Positions 8,941 to 17,604 of a stretch of DNA of 64,000 nucleotides are shown in pieces. The stretch covers positions 62,001 through 126,000 of the forward strand of contig NZ_BCQJ01000001.1 in the NCBI RefSeq assembly GCF_001544375.1, given 5' to 3'. Each line of letters starts with the position of its first letter. Position 1 is the first letter of the stretch. Source of the DNA: Enterococcus canis NBRC 100695. Its GTDB lineage: Bacteria; Bacillota; Bacilli; Lactobacillales; Enterococcaceae. The position numbers and the translations under genes were made by a program. The notes beneath the pieces were generated by a model. The model worked only from the letters and a program-made list of their open reading frames with translations, did no database searches and had not been told where the DNA came from.

Positions 8941-9512
8941 GCATAACGGCGCAATTAGAAGCCCTTCTGTTCGTTGTCGGAGAAGAAGGTATTGAGCTGG
9001 AAGAAATCAGCTTTTTAATCGGTGTCCCTACCGACGAAGCGTTTGCGGCATTACAGGAACTGGCAGCGCGCTATGAAGAAAACGGTGATAGTGGTCTGCA
9101 TGTTTTAGAGACGGGCAATCGCTTTATGTTATCTACCAAAAAAGAGTTAGCCCCTCTGCTGAAAAAATATGCCCAATCACCAATGTCTCAGTCGCTTTCG
9201 CAGGCGGCACTTGAAACGTTGGCAATCGTAGCCTACAAACAGCCATTGGCACGCGCTGAGATCGACATGATCCGTGGTGTGCAATCAGGCGGCTCGATTC
9301 AAAAACTGGTGGCTAAAAACTTGATCGAAGAAAAAGGTCGAGTGGATGGTCCCGGGCGGGCGATTCTTTACGGAACTACCGCTTATTTCATGAATTACTT
9401 TGGTCTAAAAGATTTGAATGAATTACCGGATATCGATCAAATGGAGGCGGATATCAGTGAAGAGATGCCCCTCGATCTTTTCTTTGATCGCTATCAAGAA
9501 GGAGCAGAATAA
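8937..9512 (+). CDS. scpB: Segregation and condensation protein B
   Basis: A 191-residue protein made of two winged-helix domains, with LEALLFVVGEEGIELEEIS at the N-terminus and SQAALETLAIVAYKQPLARAEID in the second domain, both typical of ScpB. It completes the SMC-ScpAB complex. The ATGA overlap with scpA and the one-base TAATG overlap with rluB indicate a coupled operon. Confidence 0.93.
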   Translation: MSITAQLEALLFVVGEEGIELEEISFLIGVPTDEAFAALQELAARYEENGDSGLHVLETGNRFMLSTKKELAPLLKKYAQSPMSQSLSQAALETLAIVAYKQPLARAEIDMIRGVQSGGSIQKLVAKNLIEEKGRVDGPGRAILYGTTAYFMNYFGLKDLNELPDIDQMEADISEEMPLDLFFDRYQEGAE

Positions 9513-10228
9513 TGGAAAGATTACAAAAAGTCATCGCCCACGCTGGTATCGCGTCACGACGGAAGGCTGAAACGATGATTACCGAAGGACGGGTCAAAGT
9601 GAATGGCCAAGTGACTCGTGAACTAGGAACCCAAGTTAGTAAACAAGACCGGATTGAAGTCGATAATGTACCTATCTATCAAGAAGAGCCTGTTTATTAT
9701 ATTTTTTACAAGCCGCGGGGCGTGATTTCGGCCGTGACGGATGACAAGAAACGGCCAGTAGTTACCGATTATTTTGCTGGTGTACCTGAACGGATTTATC
9801 CAGTAGGCCGTCTAGATTACGATACGAGCGGCTTATTATTATTAACGAATGATGGTAACTTCGCTCAAAAGCTGACTCACCCGAAACATGAGGTAGAGAA
9901 AACATATGTAGCCAAAGTTAAAGGAAATGCCAGCAAAGAAAAATTAATGCCTTTAACAAAGGGTATCCGCATTGAAGGTCGTAAAACAGCACCTGCTCGT
10001 TTTGAGATTCTTTCTGTTGACCATCAAAAAGAAACGAGTATTGTCGAGCTGACGATTCATGAAGGCCGAAATCATCAAGTGAAGAATATGCTGCAAGCAG
10101 TGGGACTGCCTGTCCAGAAATTAAAACGAGAACGCTATGGTGCGCTAACATTGGCAGGATTGCGTCCAGGACAATATCGTCCGCTGCATAAAAAAGAAGT
10201 GACGACTTTACTAGAAGACGCAAAATAA
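9512..10228 (+). CDS. rluB: 23S rRNA pseudouridine synthase, RluB type
   Basis: A 238-residue RsuA/RluB/E/F-family enzyme that converts a uridine in large-subunit rRNA to pseudouridine. Residues 1-60 form an S4 RNA-binding domain (RLQKVIAHAGIASRRKAE). The catalytic motif GRLDYDTSGLLLLTNDG near 110 holds the nucleophile Asp. The C-terminus has EGRNHQVKNMLQAVG. AAGGAG lies before ATG 9512, inside scpB. The position after scpB is the usual one for rluB. Confidence 0.9.
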   Translation: MERLQKVIAHAGIASRRKAETMITEGRVKVNGQVTRELGTQVSKQDRIEVDNVPIYQEEPVYYIFYKPRGVISAVTDDKKRPVVTDYFAGVPERIYPVGRLDYDTSGLLLLTNDGNFAQKLTHPKHEVEKTYVAKVKGNASKEKLMPLTKGIRIEGRKTAPARFEILSVDHQKETSIVELTIHEGRNHQVKNMLQAVGLPVQKLKRERYGALTLAGLRPGQYRPLHKKEVTTLLEDAK

Positions 10229-10270
10229 GGTCCTTTTGTGTGAAATATCACAAAATAACAAACCGAATGG

Positions 10271-10298
10271 TTGCAATTTCTTAGTCAGCCTGTATAAT
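10271..10298 (+). promoter_or_regulatory. Promoter of the riboswitch-ribU transcript
   Basis: TTGCAA (10271-10276), a 16-base spacer and a perfect TATAAT (10293-10298) place the start site about 20 bases before the FMN aptamer. Confidence 0.75.
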
Positions 10299-10321
10299 AA
10301 AGTTGTAAAACTAAATAAAGG

Positions 10322-10442
10322 TTCGTCTTCAGGGGCAGGGTGTAATTCCCGACCGGTGGTGATAGTCCACGAACCATATCTTTTGATATGGCTGAATTGG
10401 TGTAATTCCAATACCGACAGTAAAGTCTGGATAAAGAAGATA
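10322..10442 (+). promoter_or_regulatory. FMN riboswitch (RFN element)
   Basis: All conserved RFN blocks are present in order: AGGGGCAGGGTG, AATTCCCGACCGGTGGT, the AGTCCACGA block, GAATTGGTG, AATTCCAATACCGACAGT and AGTCTGGAT. Closing helix P1 pairs TCTTC (10326-10330) with GAAGA (10436-10440). Flavin mononucleotide binding would favour the terminator just downstream and reduce ribU expression. Confidence 0.95.
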
Positions 10443-10473
10443 GGGCTTATTTGATTTCGACTCAGATAATCCT

Positions 10474-10514
10474 AACTCTATTTTTCCCTGTGCAGAAAAA
10501 TAGAGTTTTTTTAT
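10474..10514 (+). terminator. Riboswitch-controlled terminator
   Basis: AACTCTATTTTTC (10474-10486) pairs with its complement at 10495-10507, followed by a T run. It lies between the FMN aptamer and ribU, so it is the expression platform for transcription attenuation. Confidence 0.85.
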
Positions 10515-10570
10515 TGGAGTAGAGTCAAAGAGGTTCGTTGAAGATGGGTCCTTAAATTGGAGGATTTCAT

Positions 10571-11179
10571 ATGAAAAATAGTCGTGTTCACAAAATGGTC
10601 GCCGTTGCCATGCTGGCAGCAATTGCTTTCGTCTTACAAATGATCTCATTTCCGGTCATCCCTGCTTTCTCTTTTATGAAAGTTGATTTTAGTGATATTC
10701 CGGTTATGATCGGGATGTTTCTATACGGACCGGTCACTGGTATTACTACCGCCTTCGTGCGTTCGCTAGTCCATCTTTTGGCAACAGGCTTTTCGCCTGA
10801 TAATTTGGTAGGGGATATTGCGAGCTTTTTTGCCACTACACTCTTTACCATGCCAATGTATTACTTTTTCCGTCATGGTGGCAGCCAACTGAAGAACAAA
10901 ATCTTAGGGGTCGGTACAGGAATCATTTCCATGACCACTTTTATGAGTATCGCGAACTACTTCGTGATTACGCCAATCTACTTGAAAGTGCTGGGTCTTG
11001 ATGCAATGCAAATGCTAGGTATGCCACTTATGAACTATGTCTTGATTGGAGTTGTTCCTTTTAACTTGATCAAGGGCGGAATCGTCAGCGCTGTTTTCTT
11101 GGTGTTACATGCTAAATTGCTTCCTTGGTTACGCAAAAAGCAAGGATTTATTGGTCAAACCAAAACATTAACCAAATAA
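10571..11179 (+). CDS. ribU: Riboflavin ECF transporter substrate-binding subunit RibU
   Basis: A 202-residue membrane protein with five or six hydrophobic segments. The N-terminal AMLAAIAFVLQMI and the stretch FMKVDFSDIPVMIGMFLYGP are signatures of RibU, the S component that binds riboflavin and works with the shared ECF module (not in this window). The FMN riboswitch upstream confirms the substrate class. GGAGG lies upstream of ATG 10571. Confidence 0.94.
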   Translation: MKNSRVHKMVAVAMLAAIAFVLQMISFPVIPAFSFMKVDFSDIPVMIGMFLYGPVTGITTAFVRSLVHLLATGFSPDNLVGDIASFFATTLFTMPMYYFFRHGGSQLKNKILGVGTGIISMTTFMSIANYFVITPIYLKVLGLDAMQMLGMPLMNYVLIGVVPFNLIKGGIVSAVFLVLHAKLLPWLRKKQGFIGQTKTLTK

Positions 11180-11186
11180 ACTTACT

Positions 11187-11216
11187 GAAAAACGCAGACG
11201 CACAGCTGCGTTTTTT
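11187..11216 (+). terminator. Rho-independent terminator
   Basis: AAAACGCAG pairs with CTGCGTTTT across a short loop, followed by a T run, directly after ribU. Confidence 0.8.
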
Positions 11217-11318
11217 AATTTTTTATTAAGTTGATTAAGACTCAAGAAAAGGGATTTTCTGAAAAAATGAAAAGATGCTATACTTCCTTTCAATGAAAAG
11301 GAGAGGGTGTCGAGGCTT

Positions 11319-11774
11319 ATGTGGAAAAAGCAACGTTCGCTGCAGGAAATATTTGGGGTGTTTTTAATCGTATTGGCGATTTTAGTTGGGGGTCTATTTA
11401 TTCGCGAAACGAGTTCGCTACGGACTATGCCGCCAGCCCCTGTACATATTTATGAAGTGAAAGAAGATCAACAAGTTGTCGGGACTGTTTATCAGAAGGA
11501 TAGCCAAGTGGCTATTGTAACCAAAGAGCTGGGGCAAGATGCTATTTATTACGGCACAGTTAAAAACCAACCTTTTGGTCAACGCGAGCTAAATGTCACA
11601 AGTATGCGGATGCGAAAAGGTGGAAAAACACAGCCGTATCAGCTAACAAAACCAGTAGCTGTTTCCCAAAAGGGAAGTACACTATTCTTGCATATGAATC
11701 AACAAAATTACGAACTTGCTGCGGTTCAAGCGGCTGAAGTTCCCAATTATTTAGCCTACCATACGACGCCATAA
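11319..11774 (+). CDS. Membrane-anchored protein of unknown function
   Basis: A 151-residue protein with a basic N-terminus, one membrane segment (about 12-32, FGVFLIVLAILVGGLFI) and a soluble outer domain rich in beta-strand-forming residues. I do not recognise the family. Start choice is uncertain: GTG 11307 is only three bases from GGAG, while ATG 11319 has GAGAGGGTG at a normal distance and is preferred. An extended -10 (TGCTATACT, ending 11284) lies upstream, and a strong terminator follows, so it is probably transcribed alone. Confidence 0.7.
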   Translation: MWKKQRSLQEIFGVFLIVLAILVGGLFIRETSSLRTMPPAPVHIYEVKEDQQVVGTVYQKDSQVAIVTKELGQDAIYYGTVKNQPFGQRELNVTSMRMRKGGKTQPYQLTKPVAVSQKGSTLFLHMNQQNYELAAVQAAEVPNYLAYHTTP

Positions 11775-11776
11775 GA

Positions 11777-11814
11777 AAAAAACGTGCAGAAAAGAATCTG
11801 CACGTTTTTTCTTT
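11777..11814. terminator. Bidirectional terminator
   Basis: AAAAAACGTGCAGA pairs with TCTGCACGTTTTTT around a six-base loop. It separates the preceding plus-strand gene from the convergent ferredoxin gene and has T runs on both strands. Confidence 0.85.
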
Positions 11815-11852
11815 GATTGGTCTAAATTGCTTCTATTAAAAATGGAACCGGT

Positions 11853-12065
11853 TTATTCGTGAAGTAATATTGCTCGTGTTGGACATTTCTGATAAGCTTT
11901 GATGACAGATGCTTCGTCGGCAGCTGTCACAAATTGTTTGTGGGCCTCAGGCTCGTTTTTAAATAAGACGATCCCTTCGTCATCATAATCAAAAATCTCC
12001 GGTGCGGCGATTTGACAAAGACCGCAAGCAATACAACGTTCTGGAATAAGTTCACACTGCATCAT
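11853..12065 (-). CDS. fer: Ferredoxin, single [4Fe-4S] cluster
   Basis: A 70-residue acidic electron carrier. The motif CIACGLCQIAAPEIF gives three cluster cysteines and the C-terminal KCPTRAI supplies the fourth, so it carries one [4Fe-4S] cluster as in Bacillus ferredoxin. The ATG at 12065 has AAGAAG five bases upstream; a GTG at 12071 is also in frame. It is divergent from ypbB with only 27 bases between start codons, and the fer/ypbB/recQ neighbourhood is shared with Bacillus. Confidence 0.9.
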   Translation of the reverse strand: MMQCELIPERCIACGLCQIAAPEIFDYDDEGIVLFKNEPEAHKQFVTAADEASVIKAYQKCPTRAILLHE

Positions 12066-12092
12066 GATCACTTCTTTCTAGGAGAATCCATT

Positions 12093-13091
12093 ATGTTTAT
12101 TTTATCTTTATTTAAATCACAATACAACCTGAAAGCAACGACCCTGTTCCAGCTTTTGAAAGGTAAACGGACATTATCTGTTTTATTATTTGGCTATTTT
12201 AATGATTTACTACCGTTTTTGGGCGTCATGCCTCAATTGACAGAACAAGTATTTCAGCGAGAAATCGATGCGCTAGTTAATCAAGGCTTTCTGGCAGTCC
12301 ATCAGTCGTATCAGATCACATCAGCAGGGCTAGCGCGCTTAGAGGCCGAAGAGCTACCGCAATTAGCAACTTTAGATGGCTACCGTTATCAGAAGTGTCA
12401 AGACGAAGGGCGGCGTTTGCTGCTGTTTTCCGTTCAAGTGATTTCAGAAGGACTTCATCATGAAAAGCGCTACTTGCCCCTGGAAACGAGTCCCTTTTAT
12501 ACCCAGCAGATTCGAAATTGGCTCCGTCAAGTACCGGCCTCAGGGTCTGAGTTACTGTACGAAGAGTGGCAGTCGCTATTTCTCAAACATTCGCAAGCGG
12601 ACCTATTGGCGCGCCAGTTTACAGGCTGGCAGACGACGGGAGCCTCTCAGCAGCAGCTGTACCCGTTAACGGCTCCTTGGCATACACTGCAGTATTGGAA
12701 TGATTGGCATCAGTTGTTTGCCCTGCTTTCAAAGGAGACAACGCCACTTTTACTGGGACTAGTCGGCGCAACCTTAAAGAACGGCTTAAACCAAAGCATG
12801 CTGGAAACACGTCAGCTCTTAAAGGCAGCACCTACGGCAACTTTGACAGAATTGGCTACTAGACGACGTGTGAAAGAAAGCACGATTCGTGACCATCTAT
12901 TGGAATTAGCCATGCTGGATCTATTACCTTTTTATCCTGCTTCGATTTATGACGAGGTAGTGGCACAGGCGAAACTGCCAATGCGGGAGCTGGATTACCG
13001 TCAGTTTGTTACGACAAAAGAACCACAAGATTATTTTTGGTTCCGTTTGGCGCAAATCAAGCAGAAAAGGGAGGAGACGAAATGGATTTAG
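12093..13091 (+). CDS. ypbB: YpbB-like helix-turn-helix protein
   Basis: A 332-residue protein. Its C-terminal third contains a helix-turn-helix-like stretch (TLTELATRRRVKESTIRDHLLELAML in pieces around residues 245-275) as in the YpbB family, always found in front of a short RecQ helicase. Molecular function is unknown; involvement with RecQ in DNA processing is inferred from linkage. TAGGAG lies eight bases before ATG 12093. The 3' end overlaps recQ by ten bases. Confidence 0.75.
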   Translation: MFILSLFKSQYNLKATTLFQLLKGKRTLSVLLFGYFNDLLPFLGVMPQLTEQVFQREIDALVNQGFLAVHQSYQITSAGLARLEAEELPQLATLDGYRYQKCQDEGRRLLLFSVQVISEGLHHEKRYLPLETSPFYTQQIRNWLRQVPASGSELLYEEWQSLFLKHSQADLLARQFTGWQTTGASQQQLYPLTAPWHTLQYWNDWHQLFALLSKETTPLLLGLVGATLKNGLNQSMLETRQLLKAAPTATLTELATRRRVKESTIRDHLLELAMLDLLPFYPASIYDEVVAQAKLPMRELDYRQFVTTKEPQDYFWFRLAQIKQKREETKWI

Positions 13092-14497
13092 AGGCTATTT
13101 TGCAGCGCGAATTTGGCTTCGCTGCTTTTCGTCCCGGTCAAAAAAATATCATACAGCAGTTATTAGCCGGGCAAGATGTATTGGGGATTCTGCCAACTGC
13201 AACAGGGAAATCCCTCTGCTATCAATTTCCTGGGCGGCTCCTAACTGGTGCCATTCTGATTGTTTCGCCGCTGCTTTCTTTGATGGAAGACCAGCAACAA
13301 CAGCTGCAATTGTTAGGGGAACGAAAAGTTTTGGCTTTGAATAGTCAGCTGTCGTTTCAAGAAAAGCAGTATGCGTTACGGCATATTCGTGATTACCACT
13401 ATATTCTTACAAGTCCAGAAACACTACAACAAGAGGAAGTCTTACAAACCCTTAAGCAATTGCAACTGGCCCTTTTTGTGGTAGATGAGGCCCATTGTAT
13501 TTCCCAGTGGGGCGTGGACTTCCGTCCGGAATATTTAAAGCTGCCACGTATTCAGCAGGCACTCGGCCAACCACAGACCTTAGCTTTGACCGCTACCGCT
13601 AGCCCACCAGTTCAAGCGGAGATTCAAGAGCTCCTATTACAAACGCCCTTTACAGAACGCGGCTCAGTAGATCGATCCAACATTGGTTTGATGGTTCAGG
13701 AAACAACTAATAAGTGGGAAACTCTAGTTCAGCTGCTCCCTCATCTTAGCCGACCCGGTATTATTTATTGCGCTACTCGTAAAAAGGTCGAGCAATTGAA
13801 TCAAGCCTTGCGAGAAGCGGGCTACGCCAGTATGTTTTACCACGGCGGACTTGCCAGTGATGAGCGATTACGGATTCAACAGCAATTTCAAAATGGACAA
13901 GCAGAGTTGTTGTGTGCCACCAATGCTTTTGGGATGGGGATTAACCATCAAGACGTACGCTTCGTCCTACATTATGAACTTTCATCAGGTTTAGAGAATT
14001 ATGTACAAGAGTTTGGGCGCGCTGGTCGAGATGGTCAGCCAGCACTGGCAATTTTGCTGTATCAAAAGCAGGATGAACGAATCCATCACTTTTTCCAGCA
14101 AGAAACACAGCAAAATCGACTATTGTTAGAGGCGCTGCAGACTTCTGCTCGTGAAGAGATAGCTCAATTAGTCCCTAATTTACCCGAATTGCAACAAAAA
14201 TGGTTACTTGGTTACCTGCACGGGGAGTATGAGCTGTCAGAATTGATTGAGCGGATTCGGCAAAAGGAAGTTGAACGTTCACAGCAATTGCAGGCGATGA
14301 TTCAATATATTGAAACCAAGGAATGCCGTCGTCGCGTGATTCAACGCTATTTCGGTGACCCGGAAATCAGCCAGCCGAAGGAAGTTTGTTGTGATAATTG
14401 CGGGTTAGAATTAACGGCTTTTTACCAAGAACCCGCCGCAATTCCTGAAGGTCCGACTGAATGGTCAGCGATTTTAAAAACCTTATTTTTTTCTTAA
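13082..14497 (+). CDS. recQ: RecQ-family ATP-dependent DNA helicase, short form
   Basis: A 471-residue SF2 helicase. Walker A is LPTATGKSLCYQFPG, Walker B is VVDEAHCISQWGVDFRPEY, followed by LTATASP (motif III), the YCATRKK motif IV region, HGGL, and ATNAFGMGINHQDVRFVLHYELS (motifs V-VI with QEFGRAGRDGQ). A zinc-binding Cys set (ECRR...CCDNCG) closes the RecQ core. There is no HRDC domain, as in Bacillus RecS. ATG 13082 lies within the end of ypbB with GGGAGGAG upstream. Confidence 0.92.
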   Translation: MDLEAILQREFGFAAFRPGQKNIIQQLLAGQDVLGILPTATGKSLCYQFPGRLLTGAILIVSPLLSLMEDQQQQLQLLGERKVLALNSQLSFQEKQYALRHIRDYHYILTSPETLQQEEVLQTLKQLQLALFVVDEAHCISQWGVDFRPEYLKLPRIQQALGQPQTLALTATASPPVQAEIQELLLQTPFTERGSVDRSNIGLMVQETTNKWETLVQLLPHLSRPGIIYCATRKKVEQLNQALREAGYASMFYHGGLASDERLRIQQQFQNGQAELLCATNAFGMGINHQDVRFVLHYELSSGLENYVQEFGRAGRDGQPALAILLYQKQDERIHHFFQQETQQNRLLLEALQTSAREEIAQLVPNLPELQQKWLLGYLHGEYELSELIERIRQKEVERSQQLQAMIQYIETKECRRRVIQRYFGDPEISQPKEVCCDNCGLELTAFYQEPAAIPEGPTEWSAILKTLFFS

Positions 14498-14573
14498 AAT
14501 ACGTAATCACTACCAGTTAAACGGAATTTTCTGCTAAAATTGATGGAGCAAGAATGAATCTTTACCTATTTTT

Positions 14574-14603
14574 AAGACAGTTTCAGAAAACCTATGCTAT
14601 AAT
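14574..14603 (+). promoter_or_regulatory. Probable promoter of the LysM gene
   Basis: A perfect TATAAT at 14598-14603 lies 33 bases before the GTG start; AAGACA at 14574-14579 gives a weak -35 with an 18-base spacer. Confidence 0.55.
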
Positions 14604-14635
14604 ACTTTTTGAGATAATTCTAGGAGGTCACTAGT

Positions 14636-15259
14636 GTGAGTAAAAAACGCAAAGATAAGAAACAGCAAACAGACAATACGCAGGAACCATGGGAACAACC
14701 CATTTATGATACGGAATATGACAGCAGTTCCTCTCGAGTGGAGCAACGTCAGCAAAAACAAGGAAATACGAAGTTTTTAGTTGCGCTAGTCATCTTGCTA
14801 TTATTGATTGCGGCTGTACCAACGGGAACCTATTTATGGGCAACGCGTAACAGTGGACGGGCTGCATCACCACAATCATCAGAATCTACCACGATGACCA
14901 GTAGTGCTGCCTCAAGTGAAACTACTGCCAGCACGAAAGAAAGTCAAGCAAGTAGTGAGGCAACCAGCGAATCTTCTGAGCCAGCAGAATCTTCTTCAGA
15001 GAGTCAAGCGGCTGAAGACAATCAGCAAGACAACCAAAATCAAGATCAAAACCAAGGGCAAGACCAAAATAATGAAGCAACGACCCCAAGCTCTAGCCAA
15101 CCGGCAGAGCAAGCGGCTGAATACACAGAAGTTATCGCGGGTGAAGGATTTAACCAAATTTCAGCGCGAACAGGTGTACCAGTAGAAACGATTCTACAAT
15201 TAAATGGTTTGACAGTTGACTCTGTCATTTATCCAGGTCAATCTTTACGTGTTAAATAA
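14636..15259 (+). CDS. LysM-domain membrane-anchored protein (YpbE-like)
   Basis: A 207-residue protein with a hydrophilic cytoplasmic N-terminus (1-42), a membrane anchor (about 43-65, FLVALVILLLLIAAVPTGTYL), a Ser/Thr/Glu/Gln/Asn-rich linker (70-158) and a C-terminal LysM domain (about 163-207: EGFNQISARTGVPVETILQLN and YPGQSLRV). LysM binds peptidoglycan, so the protein is a wall-facing anchored factor. It corresponds in position to Bacillus ypbE after recQ. GTG start follows AGGAGG at 14622. Confidence 0.85.
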   Translation: MSKKRKDKKQQTDNTQEPWEQPIYDTEYDSSSSRVEQRQQKQGNTKFLVALVILLLLIAAVPTGTYLWATRNSGRAASPQSSESTTMTSSAASSETTASTKESQASSEATSESSEPAESSSESQAAEDNQQDNQNQDQNQGQDQNNEATTPSSSQPAEQAAEYTEVIAGEGFNQISARTGVPVETILQLNGLTVDSVIYPGQSLRVK

Positions 15260-15267
15260 GGATTTTT

Positions 15268-15297
15268 AGGAGTGGCGATGGCTGCTCCTTTTTTATT
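15268..15297 (+). terminator. Rho-independent terminator
   Basis: AGGAG pairs with CTCCT with an inner GC extension, followed by TTTTTT. Confidence 0.6.
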
Positions 15298-15407
15298 GGG
15301 AGTAACAGAGAGTCCCCTGCTTGTAAGGAAAATGTGGGATATTCTTTGCTTATTCCTTTTTTTGAGTTAAAATATACGAGGTAAATCGGACAGAGGGAGT
15401 TAACAGA

Positions 15408-16088
15408 ATGAAAAAAATCAGTATTGCTATCGACGGACCCGCATCGTCCGGCAAAAGTACGGTAGCAAAGATCTTAGCAAAAAAATATGGCTTCATTTAT
15501 TGCGATACTGGCGCAATGTATCGCGCCTTGACGTATGCAGCCTTACGCTTTGATGTCGACTTTGAAGACGATGCCGGCTTAGTGGCGCTTTTAGCGGAGC
15601 AACCTATTTCCTTTAAAGCGGCTGAGACAGGGCAACGGGTTTTTATCGGAGATTTAGAGGTAACCACAGAAATTCGCCAGCCAGATGTCACCAATGCGGT
15701 TTCTATCGTGGCAAAACAACCGCTAGTACGTCAAGAAATGGTGCGCCTGCAACAAAAAATTGGCGAGGCCGGCGGTGTTGTGATGGATGGTCGCGACATT
15801 GGGACACAGGTTCTGCCAAATGCTGAGGTTAAGATTTTCTTGGTAGCCAGTGTGACGGAACGCGCTGAGCGTCGATATAAAGAAAACCAAGAAAAGGGGA
15901 TTACGACAGATTTCGAAACCTTGAAAAAGGAAATAGAGCGTCGCGATTATTTGGATAGCACGCGGGAAGTATCACCATTGGTCCAGGCCAAAGATGCCGT
16001 TTTACTAGATACGACGGGGATGACCATTGAGTCCGTGGTTGCCGCAATCGAAAATATCGTAAACACGAAAGAAAACACCTCAAAATAG
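15408..16088 (+). CDS. cmk: Cytidylate kinase
   Basis: A 226-residue nucleoside monophosphate kinase that phosphorylates CMP and dCMP. The P-loop is [21 protein letters not shown], followed by [12 protein letters not shown] and [22 protein letters not shown], all conserved in Cmk. Length is normal. It stands before rpsA as in most firmicutes. The RBS is AGAGGGAG. Confidence 0.95.
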   Translation: MKKISIAIDGPASSGKSTVAKILAKKYGFIYCDTGAMYRALTYAALRFDVDFEDDAGLVALLAEQPISFKAAETGQRVFIGDLEVTTEIRQPDVTNAVSIVAKQPLVRQEMVRLQQKIGEAGGVVMDGRDIGTQVLPNAEVKIFLVASVTERAERRYKENQEKGITTDFETLKKEIERRDYLDSTREVSPLVQAKDAVLLDTTGMTIESVVAAIENIVNTKENTSK

Positions 16089-16202
16089 AAGAAATTTCCG
16101 AAAAGTAGGAGAAATCGCTTTATTTTTTCGGAATAATAACTTACTATAAAATAAGGATATTCGTATCTATAGAATTATTTGTTGGTTAGGAGGACAATCG
16201 TC

Positions 16203-17414
16203 ATGACAGAATTTGATCAAAATCAAATGGATAATGGCAACGAAACGATGGAAGATGTAATGAACAGCGTGCAAGAAGTCAAAGCTGGCGACATCGTGAA
16301 AGGTGAAGTACTTGCGGTCGAAGATAAACAAGTGATCGTAGGAATCGAAGGAGCGGGCGTTGAAGGCGTCGTACCTGCGAAAGAACTTTCTACTTTACCA
16401 GTCGACGACGTGAACGAACTTGTAAAAGTTGGGGACGTTTTAGACTTAGTTGTGATTACCGAGATTGGCAAAGATAAAGAAAACGGGAGCTATCTGCTTT
16501 CCAAACGTCGCTTGGATGCGAAAAAGGTTTGGGAAGATATCGAGAAAGACTTCCAAGAAGGAAAAATCATCGAAGCACCAGTTACTGGCGTCGTAAAAGG
16601 CGGCTTGGTAGTGGATGTTGGCGTACGTGGTTTTGTACCGGCTTCAATGGTAGAAGATCATTTCGTAGCTGATTTTTCTGATTACAAAGGCCAAACATTG
16701 GCATTCAAGATCATTGAGATCGAACCTTCTGAAAACCGTTTGATCCTATCACATAAAGCAGTGGTAGAAGCGGATAAAGAAGAAAAGAAAAAAGAATTGT
16801 TATCAGAATTGCATGAAGGTGATGTGGTAACGGGTAAAGTTGCTCGTTTAACGGACTTTGGTGCATTCGTTGACTTAGGCGGAATCGACGGCTTAGTACA
16901 CGTTTCTGAAATCTCTCACAGCCACGTGGCAAAACCAGGTGACGTGTTGAGCGTTGGTGACGAAGTACAAGTCTTGATCTTATCTATCAATCCAGATGCA
17001 GAACGTATCTCATTGTCTATCAAAGATACTTTGCCTGGACCTTGGACTGATATCGAAGACAAGGCACCAGTTGGAGCAGTCTTAGATGGTGTTGTGAAAC
17101 GCTTGACTAGCTTCGGCGCTTTTGTGGAAGTATTCCCAGGCGTAGAAGGGTTAGTCCACATTTCACAAATTTCACACAAACATATTGCAACACCGCATGA
17201 AGTATTGACTGAAGGCGATGAAGTACGTGTGAAAGTGTTAGAAGTGAACCCGACTGAACACCGGATTGCTTTAAGCATCAAAGCGTTAGAAGAAAAACCA
17301 GCATCTGAACAAGAACCAAAAGATATCGAAACATATGAATTACCGGAAGAAAATACCGGCTTTACTATGGGTGATATCTTAGGCGATGCTTTGAAAAATT
17401 CTGACGAAGAATAA
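16203..17414 (+). CDS. rpsA: 30S ribosomal protein S1 homologue, four S1 domains
   Basis: A 403-residue protein with four consecutive S1 RNA-binding domains starting near residues 25, 110, 195 and 280; the third and fourth contain GKVARLTDFGAFVDLGGIDGLVHVSEIS and GVVKRLTSFGAFVEVFPGVEGLVHISQIS in part. This four-domain form is the low-GC Gram-positive S1/YpfD type, acting in translation of some mRNAs. ATG 16203 follows TTAGGAGGACA; an in-frame start at 16179 precedes this SD and is rejected. Confidence 0.92.
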   Translation: MTEFDQNQMDNGNETMEDVMNSVQEVKAGDIVKGEVLAVEDKQVIVGIEGAGVEGVVPAKELSTLPVDDVNELVKVGDVLDLVVITEIGKDKENGSYLLSKRRLDAKKVWEDIEKDFQEGKIIEAPVTGVVKGGLVVDVGVRGFVPASMVEDHFVADFSDYKGQTLAFKIIEIEPSENRLILSHKAVVEADKEEKKKELLSELHEGDVVTGKVARLTDFGAFVDLGGIDGLVHVSEISHSHVAKPGDVLSVGDEVQVLILSINPDAERISLSIKDTLPGPWTDIEDKAPVGAVLDGVVKRLTSFGAFVEVFPGVEGLVHISQISHKHIATPHEVLTEGDEVRVKVLEVNPTEHRIALSIKALEEKPASEQEPKDIETYELPEENTGFTMGDILGDALKNSDEE

Positions 17415-17422
17415 GCTATTAG

Positions 17423-17455
17423 GACCGTAGCGTGTAGGCGTTACGGTCTTTTTTT
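17423..17455 (+). terminator. Rho-independent terminator
   Basis: GACCGTAGCG pairs with CGTTACGGTC (one G-T), followed by seven T, after rpsA. Confidence 0.85.
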
Positions 17456-17530
17456 GTCTTCGCTGGCCACTAACTATCTGGTGAGAATGCCAGCTGATTG
17501 AGGGCGGAAAAGAAGCAAAGAGTGAAAAAA

Positions 17531-17563
17531 GAAAATGAAAGCTTGAAAAATCAAGTCATTTTC
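17531..17563 (+). repeat. Inverted repeat in the der leader
   Basis: GAAAATGA (17531-17538) pairs with TCATTTTC (17556-17563), and inside it CTTGA (17542-17546) pairs with TCAAG (17551-17555). It lacks a T tail and lies 42 bases before der. It could be a leader hairpin or an operator. Confidence 0.5.
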
Positions 17564-17604
17564 GGTAAACTAGGTAAGATTGAAAACAAAGGAGGTCGTT
17601 AATA

